A stretch of DNA of 64,000 bases from Heliomicrobium gestii (GCF_009877435.1 NZ_WXEX01000001.1:248001-312000); one strand, 5' to 3'. Positions 25,465 through 35,185 are shown, numbered from the stretch's first letter. The notes: generated from the sequence alone by a model not told the origin. A program made the numbers and translations.

Positions 25465-26670
25465 ATGACAAAAATATCAATAAAACGAAAATGGCTCTTG
25501 CTCCTTGTCCTGGCGGTGTTCATCGCCGCAGGCCTCTTTGCCTGGCACAAACTTCAGAACCAGGCGAAAGAGACGGCGGCGCCCGATGAGCAAGCGAAGG
25601 TTCAGCGAAAGGACATCGTCGTCGGTTTGGAGTCAGATGGGACCATCAATTTTTCCAAGGTGAATCTGCAGTTTACCATCAAAGGAACCGTGAAAGAGAT
25701 CCTGGTCAAAGAGGGCGATCCCATCAAGCAAGGCGATCTGATCGCTCGATTGGACAGCGACGATTATGAAAATCAGTACCAACTGGCCCACGCAAAGCTG
25801 CAGGATGCGCAACAACAGATCAAAGACGATAAAAACAGCCGCTTGAACAGCCTATTGACCGGGGAAGCCTCTCTGATGAAAATGCAGTCTTCCCTGGAAA
25901 CGCTAAAAGCGGCCTATGCGGAAATGGAACGGATCCCCGACGCCTTTGCGGCCAACGACATGAAGACAAAAAAGCGAGATTTGGAGATCGCCCAGAAGGA
26001 GTATGATAACCAAGTAAAGGCCCTGGACATCGCCAGAGAGGCCTATGAGCGCAGCAAATCGCTGGAACAGGAAGAGATCTCCCTCAAGATCGCCCAACAA
26101 AATCTCGACAATACGCGCCTGTATGCCCCCGTCTCCGGCACGATGTTAAAGCTACAAAAAAAAGTCGGCGAAGCGGTGAACGACGAGCAAGATTTTGCCG
26201 TCGTTCATGAAAATAACGAAGTGGAAATGAACACAAAAGTCATCGAGTATGATGTGGGCCGGCTCAAGGTGGGCCAAAAGGTCAACGTGACCGTCGAGGC
26301 TTTGCCCGACAAGAAATACACCGGCGAAGTGACCAAGATCGATCATCTCCCGGTGACAGGGAACGAATCGTCGGGATTGGTCAACTATGCAGTGGTCATC
26401 AAACTGCAAAACGCTGACAGCGACCTGAAAGACGGCATGACCGCCAAGGCTACCTTCGTCATCAAAGAGGTGTTGAACTGTCTCGTCGTTCCCTATCGAG
26501 CGGTGACCGTCCATGATGGCAAACCGTTTGTCACCCTGTTGGAACAGGGGCAAAAGGTGGAACGGGAGATCAAAACCGGCTTTACCGACGGAACGACGGT
26601 GGAAGTGCTCGACGGGTTGCGCGGAAATGAAACGGTCCTGTACGCTAAAAAGCCGGGTGGCCCCCGATGA
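25465..26670 (+). CDS. MacA-like periplasmic adaptor (membrane-fusion protein)
   Basis: A 401-residue membrane-anchored adaptor: an N-terminal TM (LLLLVLAVFIAAGLFAW), a biotinyl-lipoyl-like half domain (GTVKEILVKEGDPIKQGDLIARLD), a long coiled-coil hairpin (about 110-210), the second lipoyl half (TRLYAPVSGTMLKLQKKVGEAV) and beta-barrel domains. ATG 25465 has AAGGGG seven bases upstream; ATG 25459 is less well placed. It would link the MacB-like permease to the TolC-like protein at 27878. Confidence 0.92.
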   Translation: MTKISIKRKWLLLLVLAVFIAAGLFAWHKLQNQAKETAAPDEQAKVQRKDIVVGLESDGTINFSKVNLQFTIKGTVKEILVKEGDPIKQGDLIARLDSDDYENQYQLAHAKLQDAQQQIKDDKNSRLNSLLTGEASLMKMQSSLETLKAAYAEMERIPDAFAANDMKTKKRDLEIAQKEYDNQVKALDIAREAYERSKSLEQEEISLKIAQQNLDNTRLYAPVSGTMLKLQKKVGEAVNDEQDFAVVHENNEVEMNTKVIEYDVGRLKVGQKVNVTVEALPDKKYTGEVTKIDHLPVTGNESSGLVNYAVVIKLQNADSDLKDGMTAKATFVIKEVLNCLVVPYRAVTVHDGKPFVTLLEQGQKVEREIKTGFTDGTTVEVLDGLRGNETVLYAKKPGGPR

Positions 26671-27854
26671 AGCTCAAACAACTGGTCAAGCTCGTCTTGA
26701 TCAACATCTATCACAATAAGGTGAGGACGTTGCTGACAACGCTGGGCGTCATCGTCGGCACGGCCACCATTTTTCTGGTTGTCGCCATCGGGGCCGGGGG
26801 AGAGGCGCAGGTGAACGAACAGTACTCCAAGCTGAACGTGGGCACCATCCTCATCTCACCGGCCCAGAGAGGAAAGGTGAAGGATCCGCTGACCAAAAAA
26901 GACGCCGAGTTGATCCAGGAAAGCGACAACGTGACCATGGCCTTTCCTCTCTTAAGCGGTTCCGGACAGATCAAATACGCAGGCTATGCCAACACGGGAC
27001 CCTACAACGGGATCATGCCGGGCTTCCAAGAGATGAATCACCTCGTCACCCGATCCGGTCGTCTCTTGGATGATGATGACGACACCAACCACAACCGCTG
27101 CGCCGTTGTGGGCTATGAATTCGCCTCCGTCTATACGGACGGCGATCCCGATGGGATCGTGGGCAACAGCATCGAGATCAACACCCGCAGGTTTGAAGTG
27201 GTCGGCCTGTTGGAGCGCACCGGTGATACGGGCTCCCGGACGAGCATCGATGATGGCGTCTTTATCCCGATTTCGTCGGCAGAGCGGTTTTTGCTGGGAA
27301 GCCGGGCCAATCCGATCATCTACGCCTTGGCGAAGGATCTAAAATCGGTCCAGCCGGCCATCGCCGATATCACCAATGCGTTGAACCAAAGCCATCGCCT
27401 GGGCGGCGCCGATCAATTTCGCATCACCGACGCCGGCAGCCGGCTCGTATCGGCCCAAGAAACGGCCCGGACCATGTCTTTGCTGCTCCTCTCCATCGCC
27501 ATCGTCGTGCTGATCGTCAGCGGCATCGGCATCATGAATGTCATGTTCGTGACTGTCAAAGAGCGGACGCGGGAGATTGGCACCCTCAAGGCGATCGGCG
27601 CCAAGCGCAGCGAGATCTTAAGCCAGTTCCTGGCCGAAGCAGTCGTGATCAGTTTGGTCGGCGGGATTTTGGGCAGTGTCATCGGTTTTGTGACCATCCC
27701 CTTGCTCAAGTTCTTCGAGTTGCCGGCGTTGCCGACGGTGAACGGCGTCTTGCTGGGGTTGCTGTTTTCCATCGTCACCGGCGTTTTTTTCGGATTCTAT
27801 CCCGCCTGGAAGGCGGCGGAATTGAACCCCATCGAAGCGTTGCGCTATGAATAA
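26667..27854 (+). CDS. MacB-like FtsX-family permease
   Basis: A 395-residue permease with one N-terminal TM (VRTLLTTLGVIVGTATIFLV), a MacB-type extracellular domain (about 45-270) and three C-terminal TMs with the FtsX core, including IVSGIGIMNVMFVTVKERTREIG. The start overlaps the adaptor stop by four bases. Works with the separate ATPase at 24748. Confidence 0.94.
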   Translation: MKLKQLVKLVLINIYHNKVRTLLTTLGVIVGTATIFLVVAIGAGGEAQVNEQYSKLNVGTILISPAQRGKVKDPLTKKDAELIQESDNVTMAFPLLSGSGQIKYAGYANTGPYNGIMPGFQEMNHLVTRSGRLLDDDDDTNHNRCAVVGYEFASVYTDGDPDGIVGNSIEINTRRFEVVGLLERTGDTGSRTSIDDGVFIPISSAERFLLGSRANPIIYALAKDLKSVQPAIADITNALNQSHRLGGADQFRITDAGSRLVSAQETARTMSLLLLSIAIVVLIVSGIGIMNVMFVTVKERTREIGTLKAIGAKRSEILSQFLAEAVVISLVGGILGSVIGFVTIPLLKFFELPALPTVNGVLLGLLFSIVTGVFFGFYPAWKAAELNPIEALRYE

Positions 27855-27877
27855 TACCCGGGAAAGGAGCGCTGCTT

Positions 27878-29158
27878 GTGACAAAAGGCAACGCTGCCGT
27901 CTTCACGATCCTTCCGCTGGCGATCGTCCTCCTGTTGAGTTTTTCCCTGGCGCCGGCCCTTGCGGCGGAAAGCGTCTATCGCCTCGATGAGGTGAAAGCG
28001 CTGGCCATCCAAAACAGCCGGGAGGGGGTCAAAAACCAGCTCAACACGCTCCGGGCGAATTATTCCTATGAACAGGCGCAAGAGGATTATGATGATTATG
28101 AACAGCCCGCTTCATGGGCGTCCTATTCTGATGCGATGACGAGACTGCAACTGCTGAATGACCAAAAGCGCGCCTATGAAGCCGCCGGCAACGCTGATCC
28201 CGGTGAAATCGCCAAAATCGATGCGAACATCGCCCTGCAGGAGAAAACCGTTGAATCGGAAGAGGATCGCTATCGCAAAGACGTGAACAACCGTGATTCA
28301 CTGAAGAATAAATTGCGTGACGCCGGAGACGCCTTAGCCGATGCGAAAACAGCCCAAGCAGTTTTTGAAGAAGAATTGAAGTATAAGGTGGAAAAGGCCT
28401 ATACCGATATTTTGTTGCAGGAACAAAACCGGCTCATGCTCCTGCAGAAAGCGAACTATCAAAAGCGTCTCTTGGAGCAAGAAAAAAAGCGTCTCGAAAT
28501 CGGCGCCACCAGCCAAGAAAAGGTGAACCAAATCGCCATGAACCTGGCCGACGCCAACCTGGCTGTGTCGGAGGCGGAGAAGACCCTGACGAGTCTGCGA
28601 GGCGCCCTGAATGATTCCATCGGCAACGCCTATGACGCCAAATTTACTTTACTCCCCTTTGACGCCCCGGCGAGCGGACAACTGCCCACCTATGAGACAC
28701 TGCTTCCGGCTGTCCGCTCCCAGTATGCGAAACTGTCACAACTGCACAGAGACATTGAGAAAAAAGAAGACGACTTGAAAGAATATAATGAGGACGACGA
28801 TGATTACAGCGAATACAACGAAGCCATAAAGGGCCTGGAGATCAAGGAAATGAAAAACGAACTGAACGATGAAGAATGCAAGCTGGTGAAAACGCTGAAG
28901 GATATCCTGGCCGACGTGACGTCGAAAAGGGAGAACCAGGAACACTTGCAATTAGAGCTGGAAAAAGTCGCACGACAACACGACTGGAACAAACAGCGGT
29001 ACGAGTTGGGCCTGATTTCTCCGCTGACGCTCATGCAAAGCGATCTGGATTTGCTGGAAGCAAAGCAAAAACTGAAGGCCGGCGAGTATAGCCGATACCT
29101 CATGGAGCGGACCGTTGAACTGCTGGGGAAAGGGATCATCGTCAGCAGCGCCGGTTGA
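27878..29158 (+). CDS. TolC-family-like coiled-coil secreted protein
   Basis: A 426-residue protein with a signal peptide (cleavage near ALAA-ES) and the long alpha-helical pattern of TolC/outer-membrane efflux proteins: YRLDEVKALAIQNS at the start, repeated helices, AYTDILLQEQNRLM and RYELGLISPLTLMQSDLDLLEAKQ near the end. An Asp/Glu/Tyr-rich insertion is found near 290-310. GTG 27878 follows GGAAAGGAG. TolC proteins span an outer membrane in Gram-negatives; in a monoderm such a homolog would have to act in the wall or alone, which is odd. It closes the export operon, before a terminator. Confidence 0.8.
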   Translation: MTKGNAAVFTILPLAIVLLLSFSLAPALAAESVYRLDEVKALAIQNSREGVKNQLNTLRANYSYEQAQEDYDDYEQPASWASYSDAMTRLQLLNDQKRAYEAAGNADPGEIAKIDANIALQEKTVESEEDRYRKDVNNRDSLKNKLRDAGDALADAKTAQAVFEEELKYKVEKAYTDILLQEQNRLMLLQKANYQKRLLEQEKKRLEIGATSQEKVNQIAMNLADANLAVSEAEKTLTSLRGALNDSIGNAYDAKFTLLPFDAPASGQLPTYETLLPAVRSQYAKLSQLHRDIEKKEDDLKEYNEDDDDYSEYNEAIKGLEIKEMKNELNDEECKLVKTLKDILADVTSKRENQEHLQLELEKVARQHDWNKQRYELGLISPLTLMQSDLDLLEAKQKLKAGEYSRYLMERTVELLGKGIIVSSAG

Positions 29159-29163
29159 GACGG

Positions 29164-29218
29164 GAACGGCCCCCTTTTTCCGTAAGGCACGGAGAGAGGG
29201 GGCCGTTCATTTTTTTGA
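29164..29218 (+). terminator. Terminator of the export operon
   Basis: AACGGCCCCC and GGGGGCCGTT form a ten-base stem, followed by CATTTTTTT. Confidence 0.88.
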
Positions 29219-29252
29219 GCCGCCGATCCGATGGCGGTCAATGGGCAAGAAG

Positions 29253-29282
29253 TGGAAAAAAACAAAGTCTCTATGCTATAAT
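29253..29282 (+). promoter_or_regulatory. Promoter of the tRNA nucleotidyltransferase run
   Basis: A perfect -10 TATAAT at 29277-29282, with a weak -35 TGGAAA at 29253-29258, 18 bases away. It lies between the export terminator and the gene starting at 29316. Confidence 0.55.
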
Positions 29283-29315
29283 GTACGTTATGAATGCGCG
29301 GGGAGGCGGCTGACG

Positions 29316-31991
29316 GTGGAGATCATCCTCACTCACAACAACACGGATTTTGACGGCCTCGCCGCGTCCTTTGCCGCCTCAAAGTTGTACCCCCGGGCGG
29401 TTCCGGTCCTCGCTGGAAAGCTGAGCGCCAATGTACAGGAGTTCATGGCGCTGCATAAAGATACTCTGGGATTTAAGACGATCAAGGACATCCCGGCGCA
29501 GCAGGTGAAACGGGTGATTCTCGTTGACACCAAGATGGCCTCCCGGGTGGGGCCGCTGGGGCAACTGACCCAAAACCCTGATGTGGATGTGCACATCTAC
29601 GACCATCACCCCGCCGGCGCCGGCGATACGCCGGCATCCCAATTGGTTCGGGAGGACGTGGGCGCCGTCACGACGATCCTCGTCGAGATCCTGCGCCGCC
29701 GTCACTGCCGCCTCACGCCCTTTGAAGCGACGGTGCTCGCTCTGGGCATCTATGAAGACACGGGCGGACTCATGTTTTCGACGACCACCGAGCGGGATGC
29801 CGCTGCGGTCGCCTATCTGCTCGGCCGGGGCGCCAACCTGTCGGTCATCAACGAATTCATCGATCGTCCCCTTTCGATCGAGCAGAAGGAACTGCTCCGC
29901 GAACTCACCCAGCGCACCGTCGTTTTGGTCATTCACGGCATTCGCGTCGTCGTCACATCGGCGGAGCGGGAGGAGTATGTGGAGGGGCTTTCCCACCTTG
30001 TTCACCAGTTGGGGGACATTGAAAGCCCCGATGTGATGGTGGCCGTTGTGCGCCTGCACGATAGGGTCCATGTGGTCGCCCGCAGCCGCGTTGAGGCGGT
30101 GCGGGTCAATACCCTGGTGCAACCCTTCGGCGGCGGCGGGCACGGCTCGGCGGCGGCCGCTTCGATCAAGGGCGGTGACGCCGGCTTGATTTTGGAGCAA
30201 CTGGTGAAAAGCCTCACCGCGTCGATCCGGCCCCAGCGGGGCGCCCGGGAGATCATGTCCTCGCCGGTGAAGACGATCACTCCGGACACGACCATCGACG
30301 ACGCCGGCAAGGTCATGCTCCGCTACGGACATACGGGACTTCCTGTCGTGGAAGGCGATCGGCTGGTCGGCGTCATCAGCCGCCGCGACTTTGACAAAGC
30401 CTTCATCCATGGGCTGCGCCACGCGCCTGTCAAGGGATTCATGTCCCGCAACGTGATCACCGTCGACGCGGACACATCGCTTCGCGACATCCAGCGCTTG
30501 CTGATCGAACATGACATCGGTCGACTGCCTGTCCTCGAAGGGGAACGGCTGGTCGGCATCGTCTCCCGCACCGATGTGTTGCGCACCCTGCACGGCGAGA
30601 ACATGCCTGTCCGTTACTGGACCAACTTTGGAAGCCAGCGTGCGGGGGAGGGGGCGACGGTGGGAGCGGATCGGCAAATGGCCCAGCGCCTGCGCGAACA
30701 ACTGCCGTCCCCGATCCTCGAACTCTTCGAAGACGTGGGCCGGTTGGCCGACGGCAACGGCATGCAGGTCTATGTGGTGGGCGGTTTTGTGCGCGATCTG
30801 CTCCTGGGGGTGAACAACCTCGATATCGATCTGGTCGTTGAGGGCGATGGCATTCGCTTTGCCGCCGAACTGGCCCGTTATTTAAAAGGATCGCTCCGCA
30901 CCCATGAGAAGTTCGGCACGGCTGTCATCCGCTGGGGCGATCAGAAGATCGATGTGGCCACAGCCCGCCGGGAGTTTTACCAGTACCCGGCCGCCCTGCC
31001 CCAGGTGGAGGCGTCCGACCTGCGCCAGGATCTGTACCGGCGCGACTTCACCATCAACGCCCTGGCCATTCGCCTCAACGGCGATCGCTTCGGCGAACTG
31101 GTCGACTTCTTTCAGGGCTGCAAGGACCTGGAACTGGGGCTCGTGCGCGTCCTCTACAATCTCAGTTTTGTCGAGGACCCGACGCGCATCCTGCGGGCGA
31201 TCCGCTTTGAGCAGCGGTATCGCTTTTCCATCGAACCGCAGACACTGGGTTTTGCCCGGGAAGCCATCGCCCGGCAGATGATCCGGGAACTCTCCTATGA
31301 ACGCATGGTCGATGAACTCATCCTCATCCTGAGCGAGGAGAACCCGGCGCCGGCGCTGCGCCGCATGACCGAATTGGGCCTCTGGGAGTTTCTCCTGCCA
31401 GGGCTGGAGTGGACGCCCTGGATCGAGGTCGAGGTGGCGGCCGTGCCGCCCTTGCTGAAGGCGCTGGCCGAGGCCGGCCTCCCTGTTCCCCAGCGGGCCT
31501 GGATCGTCTACTTCTACGTACTGGCTCGACACCTTTCTCCCGAGGGCCTTCGCTTTGTCAACGACCACTACCCCCTAAAGCAGGCCCTGCGGGAGGGCTT
31601 GTTCAAACTGCATGATCAAGGGAATGCTACCAATCAGGCCCTGATGGACTGGCTGCGGGGCGATCACCCCTTGAGCCGCTTGGAGGCCATTCTCCGGGAC
31701 TGGCCCGACGAGGCGGTCCTGGCCTTGCGCGCCGGCTTTTCGCTCCCCGATACGCTGCGCCTCACGGCTGCCTGGCGCGAGATCCGGCAAACCCGTCCCC
31801 GGCTCACCGGCCGAGAACTGAAAACGCTAGGGATCCCGCCCGGCCCGGTCTACGCCCGGATCCTGAACCGGTTGCGCCTGGAGCGCCTCGACGGCCGGCT
31901 GGAGGACGCCGCCGCCGAGCGGGCCTTCGCGCTCCGCCTGGTGAAGGGAGATGCGCCGGTGGGGGAGGCAAAAGGAGGACACCATGTTTGA
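29316..31991 (+). CDS. DHH-CBS-CBS-polyA-polymerase/tRNA nucleotidyltransferase fusion
   Basis: An 891-residue fusion. The N-terminal DHH/DHHA1 phosphoesterase has THNNTDFDGLA, VDTK, DHHPAG and the glycine loop GGGGHGSAAAAS. Two CBS domains follow (starting near Met314 and Met376: EIMSSPV, GFMSRNV). The C-terminal class II nucleotidyltransferase has GGFVRDLLLG (from 489), metal motif D503-I-D505, RRDFTINALA and EDPTRILRAIRFEQRY. This fusion is known in several Clostridia and Aquificales-like bacteria, where the last domain adds C or A to tRNA 3' ends; which nucleotide is used here cannot be told. GTG 29316 follows GGGGAGG; the frame extends upstream to 29115 but that part overlaps the export terminator. 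Confidence 0.92.
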   Translation: MEIILTHNNTDFDGLAASFAASKLYPRAVPVLAGKLSANVQEFMALHKDTLGFKTIKDIPAQQVKRVILVDTKMASRVGPLGQLTQNPDVDVHIYDHHPAGAGDTPASQLVREDVGAVTTILVEILRRRHCRLTPFEATVLALGIYEDTGGLMFSTTTERDAAAVAYLLGRGANLSVINEFIDRPLSIEQKELLRELTQRTVVLVIHGIRVVVTSAEREEYVEGLSHLVHQLGDIESPDVMVAVVRLHDRVHVVARSRVEAVRVNTLVQPFGGGGHGSAAAASIKGGDAGLILEQLVKSLTASIRPQRGAREIMSSPVKTITPDTTIDDAGKVMLRYGHTGLPVVEGDRLVGVISRRDFDKAFIHGLRHAPVKGFMSRNVITVDADTSLRDIQRLLIEHDIGRLPVLEGERLVGIVSRTDVLRTLHGENMPVRYWTNFGSQRAGEGATVGADRQMAQRLREQLPSPILELFEDVGRLADGNGMQVYVVGGFVRDLLLGVNNLDIDLVVEGDGIRFAAELARYLKGSLRTHEKFGTAVIRWGDQKIDVATARREFYQYPAALPQVEASDLRQDLYRRDFTINALAIRLNGDRFGELVDFFQGCKDLELGLVRVLYNLSFVEDPTRILRAIRFEQRYRFSIEPQTLGFAREAIARQMIRELSYERMVDELILILSEENPAPALRRMTELGLWEFLLPGLEWTPWIEVEVAAVPPLLKALAEAGLPVPQRAWIVYFYVLARHLSPEGLRFVNDHYPLKQALREGLFKLHDQGNATNQALMDWLRGDHPLSRLEAILRDWPDEAVLALRAGFSLPDTLRLTAAWREIRQTRPRLTGRELKTLGIPPGPVYARILNRLRLERLDGRLEDAAAERAFALRLVKGDAPVGEAKGGHHV

Positions 31992-32613
31992 TTTTAATCT
32001 GACAGACCTCATCGCCCGGGCGCCGGCCATTTTGATCGCCCTGGCGCTGCACGAGTACGCCCACGCCCGGATGGCCGTCTGGCTCGGCGATCCGACGCCG
32101 CGCTGGGAGGGCCGGTTGACCATCAACCCCTTGTCCCACCTCGATCCGATCGGCGCGCTCATGCTCATCTTTGGTCCCTTCGGCTGGGCCAAACCGGTCG
32201 GCGTCAACCCCTACAACTTCCGGGGCAACAAACAGCGGGGCATGATGCTCGTCGCCCTGGCGGGCCCGCTGATGAATGTGTTCCTGGCGATCCTGTCAGT
32301 GGCCCTCTTCGTCGGCTTCGGCAACATCGCCGAGGCCCGCGCCCTCTTGGTGAGCATGATCAGCATCAATGTGGGCCTCGCTGTCTTCAACCTGCTCCCC
32401 GTGCCGCCCCTTGACGGCTCGAAAGTCCTCGCCGGCCTCCTGCCCTACCGCAGCCAAGGATGGCTCCGGCAACTGGAACAGTACGGCCCCATCCTCCTGC
32501 TGGTGCTCGTCTTTTTCCCCGTCATTTCCGACCGTCTCTTTCGACCGCTCTACAAAGCCCTCTACAGTGTCGTACTCCCCGTGGGAACGGCGATCGGACA
32601 ATGGGTGTTTTGA
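31984..32613 (+). CDS. Site-2 protease family (M50) zinc metalloprotease
   Basis: A 209-residue integral membrane protein with the zinc motif H23-E-Y-A-H27 in the first TM and NLLPVPPLDGSK with its aspartate in a later TM. Short M50B proteins of this kind occur widely in Firmicutes; substrates are mostly unknown. ATG 31984 follows AAAGGAGG and overlaps the previous stop. It is followed by trpS after about 100 bases. Confidence 0.92.
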   Translation: MFDFNLTDLIARAPAILIALALHEYAHARMAVWLGDPTPRWEGRLTINPLSHLDPIGALMLIFGPFGWAKPVGVNPYNFRGNKQRGMMLVALAGPLMNVFLAILSVALFVGFGNIAEARALLVSMISINVGLAVFNLLPVPPLDGSKVLAGLLPYRSQGWLRQLEQYGPILLLVLVFFPVISDRLFRPLYKALYSVVLPVGTAIGQWVF

Positions 32614-32716
32614 GAAACCGTCATCTCTGGTTCAAGCGACGTCACAGCGGTAAAAGAGATCGGTATTCGAACAAAAGGAATCATGAATTCGTTCATAACA
32701 GGAAGGAGTCTTCACG

Positions 32717-33718
32717 TTGAACAAGGGAAAAATCTTCAGCGGCATGCGCCCCACAGGCCGGCTGCACATCGGTCACCTGAGCGTGATCGAAAACTGGATC
32801 CGCTTGCAGGAAGACTATGACTGTGTCTTCGGCATCGTCGACTGGCATGCCCTGACCACGTCTTTTGATGAAGTTGAGGCGTTGCAGCAGCGCATCCGCG
32901 AGATCGCCCTCGACTGGCTCTCGGCCGGCCTCGATCCGGAAAAGAGCCCCATCATGGTCCAGTCCCAGGTGAAGGAACATGCGGAACTGCACCTGCTCTT
33001 TTCCATGATGACGCCCTTGAGCTGGCTCGAACGGGTGCCCACCTACAAGGATCAGCTCCAGCAGTTCGGCGCCAAGGGCAAGGACATCAGCATGTACGGC
33101 TTCCTCGGCTACCCCTTGCTCATGGCGGCCGACATCCTGATCTACCGCGCCACCCATGTGCCCGTGGGCCTGGATCAGGTCCCCCATATTGAGTTGGCCC
33201 GCGAGGTGGCCCGTCGCTTCAACCACCTCTACCAGACAGAGATCTTCCCCGAACCGAAGGACATCCTGTCCGAGGTGCCCATGCTGCCGGGCATCGACAA
33301 CCGCAAGATGAGCAAATCCTACGGCAACGACATTCCCCTGTCGGCGTCGGCCGAAGAGATCAAGGAAAAGGTGCGCCTGATGGTCACTGACCCGGGCCGG
33401 GTGCGCAAGACCGATCTGGGCAACCCCGATGTCTGTGTCGTCCATGTCTACCACAAGATCTACAACAATGGGGAGGTCGCTGACATCGGCGACCAGTGCC
33501 GCAAAGCCGGCATCGGCTGTGTGGCCTGCAAGCAGCGGCTGGCGGCCAAGCTGGAAGCCATCCTCGGTCCCATCCGAGAGCGGCGCGCCACACTGTTGGA
33601 CAAGCCGAACCGGGTCGACGAGATCCTGGCCGACGGTTGCCTCCAGGCGCGGGCCAAGACTGCCGAGACGATGGAACTCGTCCGCGAGGCCATGGGTGTC
33701 CGTGGGGTCATGGACTGA
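32717..33718 (+). CDS. trpS: Tryptophanyl-tRNA synthetase
   Basis: A 333-residue class Ic synthetase that charges tRNA-Trp. The N-terminal nucleotide motif is PTGRLHIGHL (HIGH), the second signature is KMSKS in DNRKMSKSYGND, and GLDQVPHIELAREVARRFN is the conserved helix. TTG 32717 follows GGAAGGAG. No T-box leader is visible in the 103 bases upstream. Two cysteines in the C-terminal part (IGCVACKQRL) are a normal variant in this group. Confidence 0.97.
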   Translation: MNKGKIFSGMRPTGRLHIGHLSVIENWIRLQEDYDCVFGIVDWHALTTSFDEVEALQQRIREIALDWLSAGLDPEKSPIMVQSQVKEHAELHLLFSMMTPLSWLERVPTYKDQLQQFGAKGKDISMYGFLGYPLLMAADILIYRATHVPVGLDQVPHIELAREVARRFNHLYQTEIFPEPKDILSEVPMLPGIDNRKMSKSYGNDIPLSASAEEIKEKVRLMVTDPGRVRKTDLGNPDVCVVHVYHKIYNNGEVADIGDQCRKAGIGCVACKQRLAAKLEAILGPIRERRATLLDKPNRVDEILADGCLQARAKTAETMELVREAMGVRGVMD

Positions 33719-33724
33719 CCGGCC

Positions 33725-34468
33725 ATGGCATACCAGGTCAGCCTGCCGGTTTTTGAGGGCCCCTTTGACCTGCTCGTCCACCTGATCGAGAAAAACCAGG
33801 TCAACATCTACGACATCCCCATCGCGCAGATCGCCGCCGAATACCTGGCCTACCTGCAGCAGATGGACGAGCTCGATCTGGAGACGGCCAGCGCCTTTTT
33901 GCTGATGGCGGCCCAACTGCTGGCGATCAAGGCGCGCATGCTCCTGCCCAAGCCGCCCAAAGCGGAGACGGCAGACGAGGGCGAAGAGGCGGAAGATCCG
34001 CGCCAGGAACTGGTCGATCGCCTGATCGAGTATCGCCGCTACAAGGCGGTGGCGGAACTGCTCAAGGAGCGGGAAGTCGACTGCAACCGCGTCTACGGCC
34101 GAGTCGTCGACCCCGCCACCCTGGCCCACCTCTTCGGCGAGGAAAACCCGCTGGAAGGGGTGATGGTGGGCGATCTGCTGGCAGCCTTGCGCAAGGTCTT
34201 GAGCCGCCAGGACAAGGAAGAGCCTGTCGCCGACATCCCCCGCGAGGAGATCTCCGTCCAGGCGCGGATGCAGGAACTGATCGCCTCGATCACCCAGCGG
34301 CCGCCTGAGGAACCGATCGCCTTTTCCAGTCTCTTTGCCGGGCGATGGCGTCCCTCCGACATCATCGTCACCTTCCTGGCCATGCTGGAACTGGTGCGGC
34401 TGAAAAAGGTGCGCGTGCTTCAGCGGGAGGCGCTGGATGAGATCTATCTCTTGGCCTCGAACATCTAG
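33725..34468 (+). CDS. scpA: Segregation and condensation protein A
   Basis: A 247-residue kleisin that joins SMC and ScpB in chromosome condensation. Signature start FEGPFDLLVHLIEKNQVNIYD, then DLETASAFLLMAAQLLAIKARMLLP, an acidic linker and the C-terminal winged helix ending VTFLAMLELVRLKKVRVLQ. Six bases after trpS. scpB follows after 141 bases that hold no feature I can name. Confidence 0.96.
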   Translation: MAYQVSLPVFEGPFDLLVHLIEKNQVNIYDIPIAQIAAEYLAYLQQMDELDLETASAFLLMAAQLLAIKARMLLPKPPKAETADEGEEAEDPRQELVDRLIEYRRYKAVAELLKEREVDCNRVYGRVVDPATLAHLFGEENPLEGVMVGDLLAALRKVLSRQDKEEPVADIPREEISVQARMQELIASITQRPPEEPIAFSSLFAGRWRPSDIIVTFLAMLELVRLKKVRVLQREALDEIYLLASNI

Positions 34469-34609
34469 TTTTTCCGTTGAAGTCGCTCTTTCTGAACGGA
34501 TCGCGCTGTATTCACCGGGTGCTACATATTCCTAAGTTTGCCCATCGTTGATTTGGGTCGATTGACGTTATCACAAGGATAGAGCGATGGCTCATGAGGG
34601 GGATTCGCT

Positions 34610-35185
34610 TTGACCGCCATGTTTCCCAATTCGATGAGCCGCGTGATCGAGGCGCTCTTGTTTGTCTCCAGCGACCCCCTTTCGGTGGAGGCGCTGGCAG
34701 AGGCGACAGGGTTTGCCGAAGAGGAGGTGCGGGAACTGCTCGCCGCGCTCAAGGCCGAGTATGACGGGCAGGAGCGGGGGTGGCAGTTGGAGGAGGTGGC
34801 CGGCGGGTTTCGCCTGTCCACACGGGCCGAGTTCGCCCCCTACATCGAACGGCTGCTGCGAGCGCCCCAGCAAGGCCTCTCCAACGCCGCCCTGGAGACG
34901 CTCTCCATCATCGCCTACCACCAGCCGGTCACCCGCGCAGAGATCGAGCAGATCCGGGGTGTAAAGGCCGATCGCTCCCTGGCTACGTTGCTCGGCAAAA
35001 ACTTGATCCAAGAGGTAGGGCGTAAAGAGGCGCTGGGCCGTCCCATCCTTTATGGGACCACAGACAGCTTCCTGCGCCATTTTGGCCTGCGCAGCATGGA
35101 GGACCTGCCCAAGCTGGAGGAGGTCTTCCTCCAGGAGGAACTGCCCCTAACGGAACGCGGGGATCACATCAATCCGGAGGTATGA
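34610..35185 (+). CDS. scpB: Segregation and condensation protein B
   Basis: A 191-residue ScpB with two winged-helix domains: VIEALLFVSSDPLSVEALAEATGF and LSNAALETLSIIAYHQPVTRAEIEQIRGV, ending with the typical RPILYGTTDSFLRHFGL. Partner of ScpA in the SMC complex. TTG 34610 follows GAGGGG; ATG 34619 is an alternative. Overlaps the hydrolase start by four bases. Confidence 0.96.
   Translation: MTAMFPNSMSRVIEALLFVSSDPLSVEALAEATGFAEEEVRELLAALKAEYDGQERGWQLEEVAGGFRLSTRAEFAPYIERLLRAPQQGLSNAALETLSIIAYHQPVTRAEIEQIRGVKADRSLATLLGKNLIQEVGRKEALGRPILYGTTDSFLRHFGLRSMEDLPKLEEVFLQEELPLTERGDHINPEV

Noticed and set aside
32614-32716. T-box leader before trpS
   Set aside because: The gap is only 103 bases, with no specifier loop, AGGGTGGNACCGCG box or terminator.
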